Assembly: GCA_001584585.1 (NCBI GenBank)
Contig: LSYV01000045.1
Span: forward strand, 563,741 to 579,829
DNA: 16,089 nt
Source: Gonium pectorale
Taxonomy: Eukaryota > Chlorophyta > Chlorophyceae > Chlamydomonadales > Volvocaceae
Direction: 5' to 3'
The translations under genes and the position numbers were made by a program. The notes under the pieces are model-generated. The model was given only the letters and a program-made list of their open reading frames with translations. It did not search any database and had not been told where the DNA came from. This document shows positions 10,421-16,089 of this stretch, piece after piece (the stretch's first letter is position 1; each line of letters opens with the position of its first letter).

Positions 10421-10721
10421 ACGCACCATGTTCAGCACTGCATGTTACAACCGGCTCACTGTGTGGAAGACGGGGACACCAACGCTGATATGCAAACCGG
10501 GCTGACCTGGCGCAGTACCGACCTCGTCGCGGGTAACAGAGCTGGTGACCTTGTCAGGCATTCATGACCCCTTGTACCGGTATTCTGAACAACAGTTATC
10601 GAGCTCCTGGTTGTCGACATGATTGGTTTCAATTGTCATTACAAAACCAGCCCTTGAAAGCTGACAGCCGCGCCGCAGCCGTGCTTTCGGAGCAATACAT
10701 ATGCAGCGAGCGGGAACCACG
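10421..10721 (+). promoter_or_regulatory. Presumed 5' flank of the small helical-protein gene
   Basis: This stretch is less GC-rich than its surroundings and separates the gene-poor region from the open frame starting at 10722. I see no convincing TATA box. It contains an upstream ATG at 10701 in the same frame with a poor start context (C at -3, C at +4). The GGTGCACC palindrome near 10413-10420 sits at its left edge. Confidence 0.3.
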
Positions 10722-11246
10722 ATGGATTGCGAACTGCGTCCCACGGCTATCCTAGGCAGCGACGGCGACGGGAACCAGGCTATCACGGGCATCACGGGAC
10801 CTTCCCTTATGAGCATGTTGCAATCGTTAACGGAGAGGATTTCCGCGGTGGAGCAGCGTGCGGCCGTGTTTCGGGCGCCGCGCCTTCGCAACGTTGTTGC
10901 GGAGATACTGCTGCATTTTTCCGGCCAAAAGAGCTATGAAACAACTACGTCGTCGGACGACTTCGCCGAGCTGGCCAGCGCGGGGCACGACGGGCTGGTG
11001 GAGCTGGCGCGGGGGATGGGGCTGACGGGGCTGACCGTTGCGGACGTGGCCACGGCAGGGGACGACGTGCTGGCACGCCGCGACCAACGCACGAGCCCGG
11101 GCAGCCTGGAAGCTCTCGACGCGGAGGTGGCCGAGGTGCGGGGCGTCATGACCCCGGAGCTGGAGCGCTATTGCCCGGACGAGTGTCGCTTCCTGGCGGC
11201 CTACGAGATGATGAAGGAGCTTTGTCCCGACCGGTTCACCCCCTAA
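10722..11246 (+). CDS. Uncharacterised small helical protein, single exon
   Basis: This single-exon frame gives about 174 residues. I chose ATG 10722 over the in-frame ATG 10701 because its context is better (A at -3, G at +4). The predicted protein has a short N-terminal helix (SMLQSLTERISAVEQRAA), a basic segment (FRAPRLRNVVAEILLHF) and a helical C-terminal half. The latter contains DVLARRD, then PGSLEALDAEVAEVRGVMTP, and a YCPDECRFLAAYEMMKE end followed by CPDRF. This layout (RRN/D, SL..LD..V...R...TP.L...C..E) recalls uncharacterised proteins found in several copies in green algae. I recall the pattern but could not search. Function is unknown; it could be a host gene or a mobile-element passenger. 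G/C-ending codons and balanced composition favour a real gene. No transmembrane segment or signal peptide is seen. Confidence 0.6.
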   Translation: MDCELRPTAILGSDGDGNQAITGITGPSLMSMLQSLTERISAVEQRAAVFRAPRLRNVVAEILLHFSGQKSYETTTSSDDFAELASAGHDGLVELARGMGLTGLTVADVATAGDDVLARRDQRTSPGSLEALDAEVAEVRGVMTPELERYCPDECRFLAAYEMMKELCPDRFTP

Positions 11247-11841
11247 GGTGGGACGGTTGAACGCCGAGGCTCGTTGTGCTCCATTCCCTTTCTGCACCCC
11301 CGTGTGTCCGCGACGCGACCCGTTTCCCTGCTTTGCTACCCCCCTTGTGTTGCACCCCCGTGTCTTTCCACCGCTCCATGCTTTGCTTGCATGTCTCCGG
11401 TCCAAGTGTACATGTGCCTCACGCCCTCATTCAAACAAATTCTTCCAACACCTCCGACTCCCCTCCATCCGCCAGGCAAGTCGTCGGCCATGAAGCCGCC
11501 GCTGTACATCACCGCTTTCCCCCGGCCGCCAATCGGCTATGCTGCACGCCGTCTGCGTCAACGCGTCCACCTGAGAATGCGCCCCGGTCGCAGCTGTATT
11601 GTGGCCCACTACACCGCGCTGTGCCGGCCACAGCTAAGCCGGCGGCTGGCTGTGTCAGTGGCGGCGCGCGCCACGGGGGGGGGTGGGGGTGGAGGCGGCG
11701 GGCTTACTCGGAGCCATTGTGCGGCCATCGGAACAGTGACGAATTTCCTCTGCGTAGGACTTAGAGTGCTGCGAGGGTGATGGCAGCGCATTCGGCTGAT
11801 GATGCGGGATGCTGGGCGGGCCGCCTGGCAAGGACCTGTAA
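11247..11841 (+). other. Possible long 3' UTR with late TGTAA signal
   Basis: Downstream of the stop at 11244-11246 the sequence is C- and T-rich to about 11480, then mixed. The first TGTAA on the plus strand is at 11837-11841, about 590 bp after the stop, which is long but possible for a volvocine 3' UTR. Open frames here lack any recognisable motif. Confidence 0.3.
11675..11702 (+). other. G-run, potential G-quadruplex
   Basis: Nine G, T, five G, then further GG/GGG groups separated by one or two bases make up this tract. It meets the usual G4 pattern on the plus strand. Confidence 0.6.
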
Positions 11842-14279
11842 CCCCTACACAGGAAAAAAGGAGCGAGGGACGGCGCAAGTCGATCCTTATGAGCAAGATA
11901 AGCTAGAAAATTGTCCGGAACAATGCAAAGGAGTTGTACGGAGTTGGCAGGGCGTTGCCGCCCGGCTTGCAGCACTTGTTGAGCTTGGCTGGACGGGCTG
12001 GACGAACGTCACATGCCTTGCATGGTACCCGCCCGCCCTACTGGAAACACCCCGCCTTCGGGTTTGTATGACCGTAGAGGCGGGCTCCCTCTTTCTCTAC
12101 CGGTTTCTCTTTTTTGGCTGCTTTTTCTGATTCCCATGGTAACGTGCAATGGTTGTCCGAATCAGGTGTGCCACTCACCACCATTGCCGCCCAGTGCCAT
12201 CACCAAAGACAACTGGGTTTGCTGCGCGAATCCACCGTCAACTAAATGCCTCCCGAGGTGCTCTGCTGTACCGTAGGGCTGCAGCTGGCACCAGACACCA
12301 TCAGCACGGAAGACTAGACTGCGCAGCGGACGCAGTTTCCACCTAGGCATTTCCCGGTACGCACGTGGAGGTGGCTCCCCGCTTTCTGCGCTTTGAAACA
12401 CACCTGAGGACGTAATGTTCGGGGCTGCTCGCCCCTGGCGCCCGCCTACACCTATTTGCGTGTCGGCATTTGTCAAGGGGCGAGAAAGCTGCCCCGGGGT
12501 ATGCGATTGTGCCTGACGGCGGAGCGACGCCGCACCCATGCATGCCTGGCCCAGCGGCGGACTAACCGGCCGTGCGGTTATGACACCTTGACGACCACGC
12601 GCCAGGTCCGGTGACCCGCCTGTTACATGGTGGACGGTGCCAAGGTCAAATCAGGGCCTAACTCCGGTACCGTACACGAGTACGGCCAGCGCGTGCCGCC
12701 CACTCCTTCACAGCTGGGAGCACATTCACGTCCCTGCATTTGCACGGGCCCGCTCCCGCACCCGGACAGGCAGCTTCCCAAGCGAGCCTTCTGAGGCCCC
12801 GCATTCAAACACTGCGATTGTGGTTGGGCGCAAAAGGCCTACGGGGGACCCAGGAATCTATACACTACTATCGACATCATGGCGAGAGACCGGCATGTGC
12901 CCACGCAACCGCTCTTCGTCCGCCCGTGCCCCGGATACTCGTACATTTAGGCACGCTGTTGTTCCGGCGAGGCCAGCCGACCTCAACCAACCAGGCACAC
13001 AAGAGAGTAACTTCGTAATGGCCGATCTTCACTCTTATTGCCACAATCACATTCCACAGGATGCCTCCACCCAGCCTCGGATACCGAGCGCTTGCCCGTT
13101 TTCCGTTGCCGACCACCTGTCGTGACCAAGGCGGGTGCTCCGCAACGCCCTAGCAACGCAGAAAGCGCAGTCCGTGTACCCCGGCACTGGACACAGCTGC
13201 TGGTCCCACCAGGCAAGAGAGACGGGAATCAGCAGCCATGGCCGTACCCACGACCGTTCAACGTGTCTGCTTGTGCGTACGGACAACGAGCCCACAACGC
13301 CACCTCCTTTCGTTGTCCAAGCAACCAACAACTCGCCATCGCAGGACGCTCAAAGTAACAAGATGCGCAAAAGGGCCCATAGTCCACACCTCAAGGGCGG
13401 CTCCTTCGCAGCCCGTTCTTCTACGCGCCCTACATCGCCATACGCTCTTTCCTGGGGAGTAAGTGAGAACTGCGTTCGGAGGTCGGGCTCAATGGACTCC
13501 AACAAGGGGAGAAGCAATGACTGTTTCCACTCGGGAGATGCTGAAAGCGCCCTGCCCTTTGGCTCCAACGATAGCCAACGGCTCTCCACCCGCAAGCCGC
13601 CGATAACGGACCGTGCACATGCGAACACACACACATACACCAGAGCCGTTACGCATATGAAGAACACACCGAGCTACACATTATTACTTCTGAATTCTTC
13701 TCATCTTGCCAATCAAATGTCGCAAATGAGAACGCAGAAAGCAACGCCTGACCCCGCATTCTCCTGCGCGTGCCACGTTTGCACCAGTCGTTAGCACTCT
13801 TCGCGCATCGAGCCGAGTATCCTCTGCCGCCGACTGCTCCCTACCCAACCCCCACCTGGCGTCCCTCCAGCATTGCATGCAGGAGCAGCCGCACGATGCC
13901 GCGCCCGGGCCGCGCAACACGCGAGGCGCTGAAGCCCGGCGGCAACCAACCTGGCCCCCAGAGCCCTTGCCCCTACAATGCTCACAACCCACGCCGACGC
14001 GAGGCTTCCATTTTGAAGTCACACTCACGAAGAGGCCGCACACACCCCGGCAGTGAGCCACGCGGAAGTAAGCCATCTGGGTTAGCGCCCCGCCCCGCCC
14101 TGCCGCCGCCCATGCCGTCCTGTCCGCGAGCGCTCTCTCGGCACAACACCCTGCGCCCCGCGAGCGCGGCGCAGCGCAGCAGAGCGCCCCGCGACCCACG
14201 GGTCGACCGGGGCACGGAGGGCGCGGCAGACGGCGCACCGAGCGCTCCGTCATGCGCTCATTTCGCTCTTATCAACCGC
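11842..14279. other. Intergenic stretch, no supportable gene
   Basis: Sequence between about 12600 and 13760 is visibly less GC-rich than the rest. Frames of 160-225 residues exist on both strands, but none has a recognisable domain, and the longest ones overlap comparable antisense frames. Minor features are a 6-bp inverted repeat with 4-bp loop at 12670-12685 and a CA-rich tract at 13624-13640. It may contain old mobile-element sequence, but I cannot show element ends. Confidence 0.5.
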
Positions 14280-14292
14280 CGCACAATCCCCC

Positions 14293-14297
14293 TTACA
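14293..14297 (-). terminator. TGTAA poly(A) signal of the minus-strand gene
   Basis: TTACA on the plus strand reads TGTAA on the minus strand, about 122 bp after the stop codon at 14421-14419. TGTAA is the common polyadenylation signal in Chlamydomonas-type genes, and position and strand fit. Cleavage would be expected 10-20 bp further left. Confidence 0.65.
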
Positions 14298-14418
14298 CAT
14301 CCCGCTTCCGATCCTGTCGTCAGTCCCAGCAGGCACGCCGCCAGCCGCCCCTGGATGCCTGCTGCGCTTCCCCGGGCGCGGGATGGCGCCGTGCCAAGGG
14401 CCGTGGGCCAAGGCCGCC

Positions 14419-15022
14419 TCAGTCGTCCATGCTGGATGCGGAGCTGACGGAGGTGATGACCAGCATGTCCCGCCGCGCCGCCATGGCCACCTCCTGGTAC
14501 CGCCGCCACGTCCGCGCCACCCGGGCCGCGCGCGCCGCCAGCTCTGCCACTCCGCGACTCTCCCGGTCGCCCCCACCGCTGCTTCCCGCCCCGCTGCTGG
14601 ACGCCTGCTGTTGCTGCCGCTTCTGGTTGGCATCACGGTAGAACCTGCGGGACAGGCGCGGCAGACCGTCCGTCAGTGGCGCACAAGGGGCCTTGGGGGC
14701 GGTGCCGAAGCTGTAAGTCTGGCAGCCGCACGGCGCCCGCACCGCTTGCGAGCGAACGTTTGACAAGAACGTACATGCCTCCAGCGGTAGCCGCCCCCCG
14801 CGAGGGGCGCCAGCCGCGCACAGCGTGGAAGCCCCTGCAGGGGCGGCGGTAAACTGTGGGCGACTGCCTCACGCCTCACCTGCTGCCAGTCGCCCCGTTG
14901 AATGAGACGGTGTTGTTCCAGAACGACCAGCCCGTGGGGGCGGCCTGCGGCTGCTGCGGGGCGGCTTCCGCCACGCGCTGCCGGATGTCCGACTGCCGCC
15001 GCGTCCAGGCCAGGCTCGCCTC
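14419..15022 (-). CDS. Unidentified gene, 3' exons only (5' partial)
   Basis: Exon A runs 15022-14880: the acceptor follows a pyrimidine/CA-rich tract ending CACACAG, and the donor is AGCAG|GTGAGG. The terminal exon runs 14644-14419 from a CTGTCCCGCAG acceptor to TGA. Joined directly in phase 2 they give 122 residues, with WSFWNNTVSFNGATG, RFYRDANQKRQQQQ, a Ser/Gly linker, and a basic helix (ELAARAARVARTWRRYQEVA) before a Ser-rich acidic end (SSASSMDD). An optional 60-nt exon at 14834-14775 also keeps phase but would need a 45-nt intron and encodes a nondescript Arg/Gly/Ala segment, so I prefer skipping it. The protein family is not recognised. Upstream exons are not visible, because retroelement sequence begins about 80 bp upstream of exon A. 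Confidence 0.6.
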
Positions 15023-15084
15023 CTGTGTGTATGTGTGTTGGTGGTGGCGGGAGGGAGGATGTTGTAGCGCGCTTTGGTGATGCG

Positions 15085-15104
15085 CATGCCGATGCATGCC
15101 GATG
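15085..15104 (-). repeat. Perfect 10-bp tandem duplication at retroelement edge
   Basis: CATGCCGATG occurs at 15085-15094 and again at 15095-15104 on the plus strand. It abuts the last recognisable retroelement codons (Asn-Pro-Pro-Ser, 15116-15105 on the minus strand). It marks the probable breakpoint between element and host sequence. Confidence 0.8.
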
Positions 15105-15479
15105 ACTAGGCGGGTTCAACCAAACCGTGTGGCCTGTGAGATCGGCTTGGGAGAACGGACGAGCAGGCGAGGCAAATGATCCGCATACGGCGTTACAGCC
15201 ATCGTCAGCAGCAAATGCGTCAAACGTCAAGGTCCGTCCGGTGAGCCGCTCAAGTTCGTCCAGCAGAGACCTATCAAAACGCCTGGGCTCGTCATAATCA
15301 GCAACAGCAAGGGCAGCGAAATCAACAGTGTCGGCAGGGAGCAATGTCAGCGAGTCAGTCAGCGGGTTCAGCATATTAACTGCCGTATTCCCAAAAGCGG
15401 GCGTCAGCGAGCGGCATATGAACTGAACAAGGCTCAGCACACCCAACACGCGGGCCACAACACGGTTGGGCAACCCCCT
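15105..15479 (-). pseudogene. Retrotransposon pol-side fragment with Dam-like N6-adenine methyltransferase-like segment, truncated
   Basis: Directly after the gag stop, a frame displaced by one base encodes about 125 residues: a hydrophobic/basic lead (RVVARVLGVLSLVQFICRSL), an acidic stretch (VDFAALAVADYDEPRRFD), and then LLDELERLTGRTLTFDAFAA, DDGCNA, SFASPARPF and GHTVWLNPP. The order DELxxxxG-x-LTFDAFA ... N ... W/LNPP recalls the first half of Dam-type methyltransferases, where NPP(Y/F) is the catalytic motif. From memory, a similar segment sits near gag in volvocine Ty3-like elements, and DIRS-like elements also carry Dam-like domains. The frame stays open past 15105, but retroelement likeness stops there. 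No protease, reverse transcriptase or integrase motif is visible. Codons such as TTT, GCA and GTT are less GC3-biased than in neighbouring genes. Confidence 0.55.
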
Positions 15480-16089
15480 AAGCCTTCTTCGTCTTGGGCC
15501 GACCCTCCATACCAAAGAACGGGCAATCGTCCCCCTTGTGCCCCTTCTGACGGCAGAACCGGCAAAGCCCCTGGCGCTTGATTTCGTAGAGCTCCCCAAG
15601 CGTCAGGAAGCGACCACCAGCGGTCTTCACCCGGCTGGTCCTCTGCGGGTTATTCGGCGGCGCCATCTTGTTCAGAGGCGCGGGCATAACGGCGGGAGCA
15701 GCGACGGCGACGGCAGGACCGGGGCCCACGGCGGCGGCGGCGGAGGGTCCAGCGGCAGCAGCGCCATCAGTGGCCGAGGCGCCGTGCTGGGCGGCGTCCA
15801 CGTAGCGCGGCTTCTTCGAGTGGGAATCAGCGGGACGGAAGGGACGTTTGTTAGCGAAGCGAGGCCTCTCAGCGTAATGGAAAGCGGCGTGCCCCCGCTC
15901 CTCCTTCAACCGTTTCTCCTGCCCCTCAGCGTGTGTAATCAGCGCTTGCAGCGTTTCAAACTCGAGGACGTTCGCATCAACACGGCAGCGCGGCAGCAAC
16001 TCAGTTGTAAGGCCACGGCGGAACAGCAGGCGCTTGGTACGTGCGTCAGTCAGGTTCCAGATCAGCAGAGGACCAGCCAGGTGAAGACC
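15478..16089 (-). CDS. Retrotransposon Gag, C-terminal part with CCHC zinc knuckle (5' partial)
   Basis: The frame is open from the window edge to TAG at 15480-15478, about 203 residues, without a start inside the window. The N-terminal part (LIWNLTDARTKRLLFRRGL, then TLQALITHAEGQEKRLKEER) resembles the end of a Ty3-type capsid domain. A basic segment with aromatic residues, an Ala/Pro-rich linker and GGRFLTLGELYEIKRQGLC follow. The knuckle is C-RF-C-RQKG-H-KGDD-C, an exact CX2CX4HX4C that binds nucleic acid in the nucleocapsid. The protein ends in a Lys-rich tail. Gag packages element RNA in cytoplasmic particles. The adjacent pol-side frame is offset, so expression of both would need a frameshift or a sequence error. 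Confidence 0.82.
   Translation of the reverse strand, partial: GLHLAGPLLIWNLTDARTKRLLFRRGLTTELLPRCRVDANVLEFETLQALITHAEGQEKRLKEERGHAAFHYAERPRFANKRPFRPADSHSKKPRYVDAAQHGASATDGAAAAGPSAAAAVGPGPAVAVAAPAVMPAPLNKMAPPNNPQRTSRVKTAGGRFLTLGELYEIKRQGLCRFCRQKGHKGDDCPFFGMEGRPKTKKA

Noticed and set aside
12670..12685. CCGTAC-ACGA-GTACGG inverted repeat as a regulatory hairpin or transposon end
   Set aside because: A single short palindrome in gene-free sequence with no flanking duplication, so it is expected by chance.
13135..13794. 219-residue plus-strand open frame
   Set aside because: Composition is scattered, codon use is unlike the real genes here, there is no domain, and a sizeable minus-strand frame overlaps it.
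13684..14447. Overlapping frames of 189 (-) and 225 (+) residues
   Set aside because: Both are Arg/Pro/Ala-rich with no motif. The region lies downstream of and across the TGTAA end of the minus-strand gene.
14673..15104. Continuation of the retroelement pol-side frame to 14673
   Set aside because: Past 15105 the frame reads through the intron and, out of phase, through host exons (15022-14880). Openness there is by chance.
15111..15121. GGTTCAACC resembling a tRNA T-arm
   Set aside because: No acceptor or D-arm partner nearby. It encodes the Leu-Asn-Pro of the retroelement fragment.

Overview
The window looks like nuclear DNA of a volvocine green alga (Chlamydomonas/Volvox relatives). It is very GC-rich, and coding exons end most codons in G or C. 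Introns of about 150-520 bp have GTG(G/A)GN-type donors, low-complexity Ala/Ser/Gly/Pro protein segments are long, and at least one gene ends with the chlorophyte poly(A) signal TGTAA. A Gag with a zinc knuckle lies at the right edge. The species cannot be named from the sequence.

Region 1 (about 1-7643, + strand) is one large intron-rich gene whose 5' end is outside the window. I reconstruct 11 exons (280-483, 960-1013, 1278-1361 or -1376, 1699-1815, 2081-2266, 2512-4342, 4499-5103, 5419-5653, 6173-6456, 6979-7236, 7557-7643). They join in frame into at least 1314 residues: an Ala/Gln/Glu-rich coiled coil, about 800 residues of Ala/Ser/Gly/Pro-rich linker, then a complete PP2C phosphatase domain of the PTC7/PBCP type with all metal-binding aspartates. 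The linker holds one isolated amphipathic helix resembling an AKAP-type docking helix. One 156-bp intron is in frame and stop-free.

Region 2 (7644-10700) is mostly without recognisable genes. It holds the phosphatase 3' UTR, small tandem repeats, and one weak candidate exon on the minus strand. Region 3 (10722-11246, +) is a single-exon gene for a small, largely helical protein that resembles a family of uncharacterised chlorophyte proteins. Region 4 (11247-14280) has a G-run, a possible late TGTAA signal and no supportable gene.

Region 5 (14293-16089, - strand) has two parts. On the left are the last exons and poly(A) signal of an unidentified host gene. On the right is a retrotransposon fragment in the same orientation: the C-terminal part of Gag with a CX2CX4HX4C knuckle, followed in another frame by a segment resembling the N-terminal half of a Dam-type N6-adenine methyltransferase-like domain. 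The retroelement stops being recognisable just after an Asn-Pro-Pro motif, directly beside a 10-bp perfect tandem duplication. The most interesting items are the phosphatase architecture with its possible docking helix, and the methyltransferase-like segment beside gag.
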